A program made the translations under genes and the position numbers. Below, one piece after another: positions 15,541-23,460 of a stretch of 24,215 nucleotides of DNA. Origin of the DNA: an uncultured Bacilli bacterium (GTDB lineage: Bacteria; Bacillota_I; Bacilli_A; RF39; UBA660); NCBI GenBank assembly GCA_947853245.1, contig CANTWP010000034.1, positions 1-24,215 of the forward strand, written 5' to 3'. Numbering within the stretch: position 1 is the first letter of the stretch; every line of letters begins with the position of its first letter. The notes under the pieces were generated by a model. The model was not told where the DNA came from, made no database searches, and saw only the letters and a program-made list of their open reading frames with translations.

Positions 15541-16239
15541 TTACTTACTAACATACTTCCATTTTACATTATATGGCTGAAAACAATTTCTTTTTTTATA
15601 CAACTTTATCCCTTCACTACCGCCAAAATAAGTATCATACATAAAATATTGTTCCTTATCAGTATTTTTTCCTTCTTCAATAAGATAGGTTGTTAAATCA
15701 TGTAAAATTAGATACATGATACCATCATTCATATATTCCTTGTGTCCTAATAGTTTAGAAATCACATAAAGTTGTTCAGTAATAACTAACTTAATATAAC
15801 CAACTAATTGATCATCTTTAGAAAACACACCAAAGTACTTAACACAATCTTTTTCTTCTTCCTTTTTTACCTTTTCTAGATATTGTGTAGACATCTGTCT
15901 CCCTTGTCTTACATTGGAAGACGTATTTATTTGGTATAATTCATCTAAAAAATCTCCTTGAACAAAAAATTTAGTATAATAACCCATCTTTTTACATCTT
16001 CGGGCAAAATATCCAGTTCCATTTTTACCAGAGATGCTTTTTGTATAATCTTCGAGGTTCTTAGGTAACTTATACAACATAACTCCAATTGTCTTACTCT
16101 TTATAATTTTGTATTTTTTGTGAGGACTATTGAAATAATTATATAGTGATTTTATTTCTCCACTATCATCATTATCTATAATAGGAATGCTTACCTTTGG
16201 TAATTTGGCAATTTGAATTATTTTAGATAGTATATTCAT
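15541..16239 (-). CDS. GNAT/FemAB-like acyltransferase, probable
   Basis: A 232-residue soluble protein. I recognise it only at superfamily level. The middle (about 100-190) reads like an acyl-CoA N-acyltransferase core: INTSSNVRQGRQMS, then FGVFSKDDQLVGYIKLV (a beta strand pair) and ISKLLGHKEYMNDGIMYLIL. The N-terminal 90 residues hold no named motif. Gene position beside the deacetylase-like gene (gap 9 bases) suggests it acylates an amino sugar of the repeat unit. The ATG at 16239 follows GAGGAG, which itself overlaps the end of the upstream glycosyltransferase gene, so the two are coupled. The acyl donor and acceptor are unknown. Confidence 0.6.
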   Translation of the reverse strand: MNILSKIIQIAKLPKVSIPIIDNDDSGEIKSLYNYFNSPHKKYKIIKSKTIGVMLYKLPKNLEDYTKSISGKNGTGYFARRCKKMGYYTKFFVQGDFLDELYQINTSSNVRQGRQMSTQYLEKVKKEEEKDCVKYFGVFSKDDQLVGYIKLVITEQLYVISKLLGHKEYMNDGIMYLILHDLTTYLIEEGKNTDKEQYFMYDTYFGGSEGIKLYKKRNCFQPYNVKWKYVSK

Positions 16240-16243
16240 AATC

Positions 16244-17470
16244 TCACTCCTCTATTATATTTATAAGTTGTTCAGTCAGTTTTTCATAGTCATATTCTTG
16301 TGCTACTGTTTTACAATTTTCACAATATTTGTTATATTCTTTTTTATTCATATTATAAAATTTAAGAATTGTTTGTTTATATTCTTGAATATTACTATCT
16401 TTTAAAGTAATACCACAATTATATTTACTAATTAGATCATATTTACCATAATAAGTAGATATTATGGGTTTCCCTGAAGCTAAATACATAAAACTTTTAT
16501 TTGTTGACATTCCATATTTTGTAATATCAGTTGCTTTTCCATGTAACAAGTTTACGTTGCCTTTACTTAAAATATAAGGGATATATTTTGAATCAACAAA
16601 CCCCTTAAATTTAATATTAGATAACTTTTTTTGCTTTGCTAAATTTACCGCACTTTCTTTAAAAGGACCTTCTCCATAGATTAAAAATTGAATATCTTTA
16701 TAATCTTTCAGTGATTCTGCAACAAGAACTAATTGTTCTATATTATAAATGTATCTTAAAGAACCAGTATATATAATTTTGAAATTCTCATTTTCTAAAT
16801 CTTTATCCTTAAGTTTATATTTCTTCAAATCGTTATTATACTTTTTTAAATCGATACCATTATTTAAATGATATACTTTATCAAAATTAATTTTATTACT
16901 ATATTTTCTTTCTTTTAAATAGTCTTTGCCACCTTGCATAGTAAAAACCAACTTAGAAGAATTAATATATATCTTTTTTTCTATCATATATAATATTTTA
17001 ACAATAATATTATTTTTCTTTAATACATCATAGCTAATCATTGATTCTGGCCATAAATCCCTAACTTCAGCAATAGATTCAGCTTTAGTTTTTTTAGCTA
17101 TTTTTAACCCTAACAAAGCGCTTAAAGGTTGAGGAGTAGAAGAATATATAACATCATATCTGTCTAATTTTTTAGCAACTTTTTTAGCTTTCACATAAAA
17201 CTGTAACATATTAAATATTCTTTTAATTTTATTTTTATATGAACAAGTCTTTACATATATATAATCTACTCCATCAATTTCTTTTTCTTTGAATAAAATT
17301 TTTTCATGTTTTTCTATCATGTTAACAGTAGAATTATGTATTGCACTACTGGCAAGTATTTTTACATCATATCCTTTTTTCTTTAAATATTTAGCAAAAT
17401 AATGATGTCTACTTAACCCACCATACATTGGTGGTGTTGCATAATGGTTAACAATCAAAATTTTTTTCAT
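16244..17470 (-). CDS. Glycosyltransferase family 4 (WbuB-like)
   Basis: A 408-residue GT-B transferase. It starts MKKILIVNHYATPPMYGG with SRHHYFAKYLKKKGYDV, then YSSTPQPLSALLGLKIAKK and AEVRDLWPES, a combination typical of WbuB-type transferases that handle N-acetylated deoxy or amino sugars. The donor half has ILYTGSLRYIYN-like sequence, IYGEGPFKE and a KSFMYLASGKPIIST segment. It sits directly after wbpA and ahead of the acyl-modifying genes, so it may transfer the uronic acid made by the Wbp enzymes; that is inference from position. The ATG at 17470 follows AGAGGTG. The TGA stop is four bases from the next ATG. Confidence 0.88.
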   Translation of the reverse strand: MKKILIVNHYATPPMYGGLSRHHYFAKYLKKKGYDVKILASSAIHNSTVNMIEKHEKILFKEKEIDGVDYIYVKTCSYKNKIKRIFNMLQFYVKAKKVAKKLDRYDVIYSSTPQPLSALLGLKIAKKTKAESIAEVRDLWPESMISYDVLKKNNIIVKILYMIEKKIYINSSKLVFTMQGGKDYLKERKYSNKINFDKVYHLNNGIDLKKYNNDLKKYKLKDKDLENENFKIIYTGSLRYIYNIEQLVLVAESLKDYKDIQFLIYGEGPFKESAVNLAKQKKLSNIKFKGFVDSKYIPYILSKGNVNLLHGKATDITKYGMSTNKSFMYLASGKPIISTYYGKYDLISKYNCGITLKDSNIQEYKQTILKFYNMNKKEYNKYCENCKTVAQEYDYEKLTEQLINIIEE

Positions 17471-17483
17471 AAGGCACCTCTAA

Positions 17484-18797
17484 CTATAATAATTCAATAT
17501 TTTCTCTATTTTCTATATTTTTCATAGCATTTCTTGTATCAAAAATTGCAGCCGCATTTTTAGATATCATTTCGTAATCAAATGCACTATGAGCACTAGT
17601 AATAACTACTAAATCATATTGTTTAATTATGTTTGCATCAATTTTTTCAATTCCCTTATGAATTTCCCCTTTATATTTATATTCGGGAATCATAGGATCA
17701 TAAAAATCAACTAATGCCTTGTTCTTTTCAAGTTCTTCAATTACTCTAAGTGCAGGACTTTCACGATAATCATCGATATCGTTTTTATAAGCAACACCTA
17801 ATACTAATACTTTAGAACCATTCATAGCTTTCTTACGATCATTTAATACTCTTTCAGCTCTTTCAACACAATATTCAGGCATACGATCATTAATAATTCC
17901 AGAAGCTTGGATAAGTGATGTATGGAATCCATATTCACGAGCCTTCCAATCTAAGTAATAAGGATCTAGAGGAATGCAATGTCCACCTAAACCTGGACCT
18001 GGATAAAATGCTTGGAACCCATAAGGTTTCGTTTTAGCAGCATCTACTACTTCCCATAAACTAATTCCCATTTTATTACATAACATAGCAAGTTCATTAA
18101 CTAATCCTATATTAATATTTCTATACGTGTTTTCTAATATCTTTTCCATTTCCGCTACAGCTGGAGAAGAAACCTCATGAATTTCCGCACCTAATACACT
18201 ACGATACATTCTAGAAATTACTTCAGTTGCATCTTTTCCAATAGCTCCTACTACTTTTGGAGTATTTTTAGTTTTATAAATTAAATTTCCTGGATCAACA
18301 CGTTCTGGTGAAAATCCTAAATAAAAATCTTCACCACATTTTAATCCTGAACCATTTTCTAAAATTGGTTTTAATAACTCTTCAGTAGTACCTGGATAAG
18401 TTGTACTTTCTAATACTACCATGGTTTCTTTCTTTAAATATTTAGAAACACTAATAGTACTCTTTTCAACATAACTGATATCTGGTTGTTGATGTTCATC
18501 TAATGGTGTTGGAACACAAATAGCAACAAAGTCTACTTCTTTTATTCTTGAAAAATCAGTAGTAGCAGATAACATTCCACTTTTTACAATTTCTGCTAAT
18601 TCTTCATTAACTACATCTCCGATATAATTTACGCCGTTATTAACTAAATTTACTTTTTCTTCTTGTACATCAAATCCAATAGTTTTAAAACCAGCTTTAG
18701 CTTTTTCTACCGCTAAAGGTAGTCCTACATAACCTAAACCAACTACACCAACTATTATTTCCTTTTTATCTATTTTTTCAATTAATCTTTCTTTCAT
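17484..18797 (-). CDS. wbpA: UDP-N-acetyl-D-glucosamine 6-dehydrogenase (WbpA type)
   Basis: A 437-residue nucleotide-sugar dehydrogenase that oxidises C6 of UDP-GlcNAc to the uronic acid in two NAD-dependent steps. It shows the NAD site GVVGLGYVGLPLA (17-29), CVPTPLDEHQQPDISY (94-109), ESTTYPGT (130-137), GFSPERVDPGN (161-171), ENTYRNINIGLVNELA (222-237) and the catalytic Cys274 in GGHCIPLDPYY (271-281). The VGLPLA form and the wbpB, wbpE and wbpD neighbours favour WbpA over the UDP-ManNAc dehydrogenase WecC, which needs a prior epimerase. The start ATG at 18797 shares one base with the TAA of wbpD (TAATG) and has AGGAG nine bases upstream. Confidence 0.93.
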   Translation of the reverse strand: MKERLIEKIDKKEIIVGVVGLGYVGLPLAVEKAKAGFKTIGFDVQEEKVNLVNNGVNYIGDVVNEELAEIVKSGMLSATTDFSRIKEVDFVAICVPTPLDEHQQPDISYVEKSTISVSKYLKKETMVVLESTTYPGTTEELLKPILENGSGLKCGEDFYLGFSPERVDPGNLIYKTKNTPKVVGAIGKDATEVISRMYRSVLGAEIHEVSSPAVAEMEKILENTYRNINIGLVNELAMLCNKMGISLWEVVDAAKTKPYGFQAFYPGPGLGGHCIPLDPYYLDWKAREYGFHTSLIQASGIINDRMPEYCVERAERVLNDRKKAMNGSKVLVLGVAYKNDIDDYRESPALRVIEELEKNKALVDFYDPMIPEYKYKGEIHKGIEKIDANIIKQYDLVVITSAHSAFDYEMISKNAAAIFDTRNAMKNIENRENIELL

Positions 18798-19369
18798 TAT
18801 TCACATCTCCTAACAATATTGTCTATTAATTCATATATTTTCCCACAATCTGGACAAATAAATTTGTTATCATTAAACTCCATCTTGTGTGAACATTCAC
18901 ATACATAGTATTTAACTCTAGCAGGATTACCTACTACAAGTGCATAATCTGGAATATCATGTGTAACTACACTACCAGCTCCCACAAAAGCATATTTTCC
19001 TATATTATGACCACATACAATAGTTGCATTTGCACCTATTGAAGCCCCTTTTTTTATAATTGTTTTTCTATATTCATCTTTTCTAGATATAAAACTTCTC
19101 GGATTAATGACATTGGTAAATACACAAGACGGTCCTAAAAAGACATCGTCTTCACAAATAACTCCCGTATATACAGAAACATTATTTTGTATTTTTACAT
19201 TATTACCAAGCACTACTTCAGGTGAAATCACAACATTTTGACCAATATTACAATTATTACCTATCTCACTATTACTCATTATGTGAGAAAAATGCCATAT
19301 TTTTGTTCCTTCTCCTATTTTGGTATTATCATCGACATAACTTGATTCATGAACAAAATAATTACACAT
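18797..19369 (-). CDS. wbpD: UDP-2-acetamido-3-amino-glucuronate N-acetyltransferase (WbpD type)
   Basis: A hexapeptide-repeat enzyme of 190 residues that acetylates the 3-amino group made by WbpE. The left-handed beta-helix spans about 8-150, with KIGEGTKIWHFSHI (17-30), VSVYTGV, GPSCVFTNVINPRS (79-92) and IVCGHNIGKYAFVGAGSVV, all typical of WbpD. The C-terminus adds a small zinc-ribbon-like unit (C157, C159, C172, C175), seen in some family members. I start at ATG 19369, with GGAGG nine bases upstream; the longer frame to 19393 would translate through that ribosome binding site. The start overlaps the end of wbpE by 8 bases, so the two are coupled. Confidence 0.93.
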   Translation of the reverse strand: MCNYFVHESSYVDDNTKIGEGTKIWHFSHIMSNSEIGNNCNIGQNVVISPEVVLGNNVKIQNNVSVYTGVICEDDVFLGPSCVFTNVINPRSFISRKDEYRKTIIKKGASIGANATIVCGHNIGKYAFVGAGSVVTHDIPDYALVVGNPARVKYYVCECSHKMEFNDNKFICPDCGKIYELIDNIVRRCE

Positions 19370-20504
19370 TTTTGTATACCTCCAATGCTTCAATTATATA
19401 ACCAGAAACACGTTTAACTGTTTCTTCATCTAAATAAGGATGCATTGGTAAACTTAATACACAATTACTTAAACCCTCACAAACTTTTAAATCATCTAAA
19501 TTAAAATTGTAATCGGCATATACCGTTTGCTTATGTAAAGGCTTTGGATAATATACCATAGAAGGTATACCGTTTTCTTTTAAATAATTTTGAACAAAGT
19601 TTCTTTCATCTTCATCATTAAATATTAATGTGTACTGTGCATAACTACTTAAATAGCCTTGTTCTATTTTTGGTGTTTTAACATAATCATTTAAACATTC
19701 ATTATAAAGGTTTGCAAACTTTTGTCTATTATCTATTTCATAATCTTGAAAAGCCTTTAGTTTTGGCAACAAGATAGCAGCTTGTATTGTATCTAATCTA
19801 GAATTTAAACCAATTCTAACATTATCATATTTAAATGTACCTTTGCCATGTACTCGATAAGACAAAATCAAATTATATAATTCTTCATTATCTGTAAATA
19901 TTGCTCCACCGTCTCCATAGCAACCAAGCGGTTTAGCCGGGAAAAACGAAGTTGTCGCTATATCACCAAAAGAGCAAGCCATTTTACCATTGATACTTCC
20001 ACCAAAACCTTGTGCACCATCTTCTATTAAAAATAGATTATATTTTTTAGCAATACTCTTTATTTCGTCAAAATTTGCAGGTAAACCGAATAAGTCCACA
20101 GCAATTATTCCCTTTGGATTCAAATCTGTTTCATTTTTTACTTGATTAATGGCCTTTTCTAACTTGGAAGAATCCATATTAAATGTTCTTTCATCACTAT
20201 CTATAAATATGGGTGTTGCCCCATTCAAGGAAACAATTTCTGCTGTTGAAAAAAAAGTAAAACTAGGAACAAAAATACAATCGTTTTCTTTTACATCGTA
20301 GCACATAAGTGCAAGAGAAAGAGCATCAGTTCCATTAGCACAAGTAGCACAAAATTTAGTGCCTACATATTTCGCTAAGTTTTGTTCTAATTCCTTAACC
20401 TCTTCACCCATTATAAAATTGCCTTTGTTTAATACTTTTTCTATATTCTCATTAATTTCTTCTTTTAATACTTCATACTGCTTTTTTAAATCGATAAATT
20501 CCAT
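19362..20504 (-). CDS. wbpE: DegT/DnrJ/EryC1/StrS aminotransferase (WbpE type)
   Basis: A 380-residue PLP-dependent sugar aminotransferase. In the WbpA-B-E-D series it aminates the 3-keto group of the UDP-linked uronic acid, using glutamate. Motifs include MEFIDLKKQYEVLK at the start, ATCANGTDALSLAL (53-66), VPSFTFFSTAEIV (79-91), EDGAQGFGGS (161-170, with D162 contacting the cofactor) and TSFFPAKPLGCYGDGGA, with the lysine K191 forming the PLP Schiff base. The ATG at 20504 has AAAGAGATG upstream. It lies 23 bases after wbpB and overlaps wbpD. Confidence 0.94.
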   Translation of the reverse strand: MEFIDLKKQYEVLKEEINENIEKVLNKGNFIMGEEVKELEQNLAKYVGTKFCATCANGTDALSLALMCYDVKENDCIFVPSFTFFSTAEIVSLNGATPIFIDSDERTFNMDSSKLEKAINQVKNETDLNPKGIIAVDLFGLPANFDEIKSIAKKYNLFLIEDGAQGFGGSINGKMACSFGDIATTSFFPAKPLGCYGDGGAIFTDNEELYNLILSYRVHGKGTFKYDNVRIGLNSRLDTIQAAILLPKLKAFQDYEIDNRQKFANLYNECLNDYVKTPKIEQGYLSSYAQYTLIFNDEDERNFVQNYLKENGIPSMVYYPKPLHKQTVYADYNFNLDDLKVCEGLSNCVLSLPMHPYLDEETVKRVSGYIIEALEVYKNV

Positions 20505-20527
20505 TATTACATCTCTTTTCCCTATTG

Positions 20528-21598
20528 TTAATCGAATAACCCTTTAAAATCAAGTGTAGAAACAGACTCGTCAAGTGGTAATTTTACAATTCTATGTTCT
20601 TTAGATGATAAATAAATTGCTAATACTAATTCTAACGCCCTATAACCAGATTCAGCTGAAACATAAGGTTCTCTATCATTATCAATTGCTTCTATCATAT
20701 CCTTGTATAAAGGTGTATGGCCTAAACCATATACGTTTTCATGAACCTCAGAATTTTCACTTAATACATCTTCTTCTTGTTCTCCATCAAATCTCCATAC
20801 CTCAAGTTTATTTACTGAGCTACCACCAGCTTTTACTGTACCCTTTTCACCAAATATATATAAAGTTTCCTCAAGATTCTTTGGGTATACATTTGTAGTT
20901 CCCTCGATAATTCCATATCCCTTATTTTTAAATTTAACAAGTGCAATACCTAAATCTTCTGCATTGATATAATCATGATTAAGTTTATCAGTAAACGCAG
21001 ATACTTCTTCTATATCATTACCCATCATCCATCTAAGTAAATCAATATTATGAATACATTGGTTCATAAGAGCACCGCCATCTTGTTCCCAAGTTCCTCT
21101 CCATAAAGCTTGATCATAATATCCTTTACCTCTATTCCAACGAATATGAGCAGTGGCATGAAAAATACGTCCAAACTTATCATTTTCAATAGCTCCTCTA
21201 ATTTTTTGAATAGCCTTATTAAATCTATTTTGATGGCAGGCACAAACTTTAACATTATATTCTTTAGATAATTCTATAATTTCTTTAGCATCCTTAAGGG
21301 ACAAAGAAATAGGCTTTTCAATAATTACATTTACACCTTTTTTGATACACTCTTTTGCAATTTTAGCATGTTCGCCACTCTCAGTAGCTATAGCAACTAA
21401 AGTTGGCTTTTGCTCATCTAACATTTTTGTAAAATCACTATACTCTTGAACATTTCTAACTTGTTCAAACTTATCTTTCTTTTCTTTTATTCTTTCCTCT
21501 TTTAAATCACATAAACCAACTATTTCTAAATTATTATTAATAGCAGCTTGTATATGGTTAAAAGATATTCTTCCACATCCTATTAATGCATATTTCAT
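20528..21598 (-). CDS. wbpB: Gfo/Idh/MocA oxidoreductase, UDP-GlcNAcA 3-oxidase (WbpB type)
   Basis: A 356-residue NAD-dependent oxidoreductase. It has a Rossmann start MKYALIGCGRISFNHIQAA, the family EKP motif (94-96, with K95), CHQNRFNKAI (121-130) and a C-terminal GGALMNQCIHNIDLLRW (174-190) with the active-site His183. WbpB oxidises C3 of UDP-GlcNAcA for WbpE. The start is ATG 21598, with AGGAG eight to nine bases upstream; the frame extends to 21658, but those 20 residues lie in the leader. It is the first gene of the polysaccharide operon, about 60 bases after the predicted transcription start. Confidence 0.92.
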   Translation of the reverse strand: MKYALIGCGRISFNHIQAAINNNLEIVGLCDLKEERIKEKKDKFEQVRNVQEYSDFTKMLDEQKPTLVAIATESGEHAKIAKECIKKGVNVIIEKPISLSLKDAKEIIELSKEYNVKVCACHQNRFNKAIQKIRGAIENDKFGRIFHATAHIRWNRGKGYYDQALWRGTWEQDGGALMNQCIHNIDLLRWMMGNDIEEVSAFTDKLNHDYINAEDLGIALVKFKNKGYGIIEGTTNVYPKNLEETLYIFGEKGTVKAGGSSVNKLEVWRFDGEQEEDVLSENSEVHENVYGLGHTPLYKDMIEAIDNDREPYVSAESGYRALELVLAIYLSSKEHRIVKLPLDESVSTLDFKGLFD

Positions 21599-21666
21599 TT
21601 TGTATACTCCTGTTCTATACCTAATTATTGTTTCGTGTGAAAATATTCTGACACACACTCTTAGTC

Positions 21667-21696
21667 ATTATAACACATACATGTTTTATTTTTCAA
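21667..21696 (-). promoter_or_regulatory. Promoter of the polysaccharide operon
   Basis: On the minus strand TTGAAA (21691-21696) and TATAAT (21667-21672) are 18 bases apart. TGT just before the -10 gives an extended -10, and an AT-rich tract lies upstream. Predicted start near 21660. The leader before wbpB contains a GTGTG...CACAC pair that could form a small hairpin. No other convincing promoter is visible until the RNA promoter at 1649-1677, so this one may drive about 19 kb. Confidence 0.8.
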
Positions 21697-21737
21697 TAAA
21701 ATTTCAAAAAAATAGCTTGATTTACAAATAAAAATTC

Positions 21738-21763
21738 AAAAAAATAGACACTTTCGTGTCTAT
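21738..21763 (-). terminator. Terminator of the dockerin-cohesin unit, overlapping the stop codon
   Basis: On the minus strand ATAGACAC-GAAA-GTGTCTAT is a perfect 8-bp stem with a GAAA tetraloop, followed by seven Ts. The TAG stop of the cohesin protein gene (21760-21762) lies inside the 5' arm, so the ribosome reaching the stop would cover the hairpin. Confidence 0.92.
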
Positions 21764-23451
21764 AAAAGGAACATATCATCATCTTCATTTTTTTTACTTT
21801 TCTTTTTTTTCTTAGAAACTTTTTCATTCTTCGTTTCCAATTCAAATTCTGGCAAACTAGTATTTTCCTCTTTTACTAGTGGTTCTAATTTACCAGTTTC
21901 TTCTAATATTTCTTGCTTTTTGGTTTTACTTTTTTTCTCTTTTTTTGCTTTTTCTAATTCTTTTTCTTCTTGTTTTTCTAATTTCTTCCTAGATGTTTTT
22001 TCAAGTTCTTCCAATTCCTTTTGTTTTTTTCTTAATTCTTTATCTCTCATTTTCTTCTCTTTTTTACTAAGTTCTCCTAAAGAGGCCATTTGTTCACTAG
22101 CAATAATTTCTTGGCGCATTTCCTCTTTGCGACTATTTAATTCTTTTTTGCTTTTGGAAATAGACGCAATTAAGATAATAATTAATAAAACAATAAAGCC
22201 ACCTAATCCCAAGATAATATACATATACAGTTCAAATTTCTTATCAATTTTAGCAAATACTTCTTCATCATATCTTTGAAGTGTATTCTCCTCTTTATCA
22301 TAAATATAAAACTGAGTCACACCGGTTTCAACATTCTTACCATAAACCAAAGTAATCCCAAATTCATCTTGAATAATACAATCAACTTGTTCTTCGTTAA
22401 TTGTTATTTGTGACTTTGTATAATTAGAAATAATATCATCTTCTGAAATAGGAAGTGCAGCTAAAATAACCTTTCCTAAAGATAATTCTTGATAATACTT
22501 ATAAGTATCATTTGATTCATCATAAATAAACAATTTAATATTACCTGCTTCATCTTTAAGACCTACTAATTTATATCCTGTAATACTACTATAAAAAGCA
22601 GGTACTTCAAATTCTTGAATAATAACTGTATCCTCTGTATAAGAATACGGTTTTACTAAATTTTCTGCTTTTCTAACCACAGTATAGGTAATACCATCTA
22701 TTACTTCCGTAATCGGTTCTAATTCTTTAACAATTGCATTAATAACATACGTTTTTGTATTTCCTTTTTGAGCTGTCACCACGATCTCAATCTTATTACT
22801 ACCTTCACTAACACTAATTTTTCCTGTACCACTTACAGAAGCTGTGCTATCATCTTTTGTTGCATCAACTGTAATTTCTGTTGTATCTGGTTCTAATTCA
22901 ATAGTATATTCTAACGTATTTTTATCAAAAGTTGGATTTAAAGTTACACTAGGGTTTAACTCCCCTCCATCTATACTAATGCTTTTTAAATTAGCATTAG
23001 TACTGTAACCCGCTTCAATCTGTTGCCACGTTTTTAAAGTAATATTAACAGATCCTTTATTTAATGACATCTTTTCATCATTAAACGCATATACGAGAGC
23101 ATCACTAATATTAACATTAGCAGTACCTGACTTTAATGCTTTAAAGGTGTATTTATAAGATACAGATTTTTGATTGGCACTTGTTACTACCCCAGCACTT
23201 GTCTGATCACGTTCTGCTGTTGAAGAGACAAGTCTTAATTTACTGGTATCATAACCAATCGTAAAATTCCAACTTCCAAGTGCAGTTGAAGATGATAAAG
23301 TAACTGTTACCGTTACATTATTTCCAACCGCTACAGTAGAAGCACTAGATTTAACACTAAACGTTGCACTTGCTGCACTTACTTTTGTCGTAAAAGAAAA
23401 AGCGACAAAAGTAAATAACAACATAGAAAATATTCTCATTATTCTTTTCAT
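21760..23451 (-). CDS. Membrane-anchored cohesin-domain protein with cytoplasmic charged tail
   Basis: A 563-residue surface protein. A signal peptide (about 1-26, ending KVSA) precedes a type I cohesin-like domain at about 29-140 (SVKSSASTVAVGNNVTVTV, SWNFTIGYD, a DTSKL turn). A cadherin-like beta-sandwich (about 153-242) follows with the LKSISIDGGELNPS and YTIELEPDTTEITV pattern. A further extracellular region of unknown fold (250-405) comes next, then one membrane span at about 407-430. The remaining 130 residues are cytoplasmic, very rich in Lys and Glu (KELRKKQKELEELEK), probably coiled-coil. There is no LPXTG motif. Cohesins bind dockerins, and the gene directly upstream encodes a dockerin, so the two proteins likely assemble on the cell surface. 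Its ribosome binding site AGGAGG overlaps the TAG of the upstream gene, which gives tight coupling. The ligand of the tail is unknown. Confidence 0.85.
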   Translation of the reverse strand: MKRIMRIFSMLLFTFVAFSFTTKVSAASATFSVKSSASTVAVGNNVTVTVTLSSSTALGSWNFTIGYDTSKLRLVSSTAERDQTSAGVVTSANQKSVSYKYTFKALKSGTANVNISDALVYAFNDEKMSLNKGSVNITLKTWQQIEAGYSTNANLKSISIDGGELNPSVTLNPTFDKNTLEYTIELEPDTTEITVDATKDDSTASVSGTGKISVSEGSNKIEIVVTAQKGNTKTYVINAIVKELEPITEVIDGITYTVVRKAENLVKPYSYTEDTVIIQEFEVPAFYSSITGYKLVGLKDEAGNIKLFIYDESNDTYKYYQELSLGKVILAALPISEDDIISNYTKSQITINEEQVDCIIQDEFGITLVYGKNVETGVTQFYIYDKEENTLQRYDEEVFAKIDKKFELYMYIILGLGGFIVLLIIILIASISKSKKELNSRKEEMRQEIIASEQMASLGELSKKEKKMRDKELRKKQKELEELEKTSRKKLEKQEEKELEKAKKEKKSKTKKQEILEETGKLEPLVKEENTSLPEFELETKNEKVSKKKKKSKKNEDDDMFLL

Positions 23452-23460
23452 TTTATCCTC

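Noticed and set aside
20605..20898. Plus-strand frame of 97 codons
   Set aside because: It is antisense to wbpB, which has full family motifs; codon content is not protein-like.
21920..22279. Plus-strand hydrophobic Phe/Ser-rich frame
   Set aside because: It is the mirror of the Lys/Glu-rich tail of the cohesin protein on the opposite strand.
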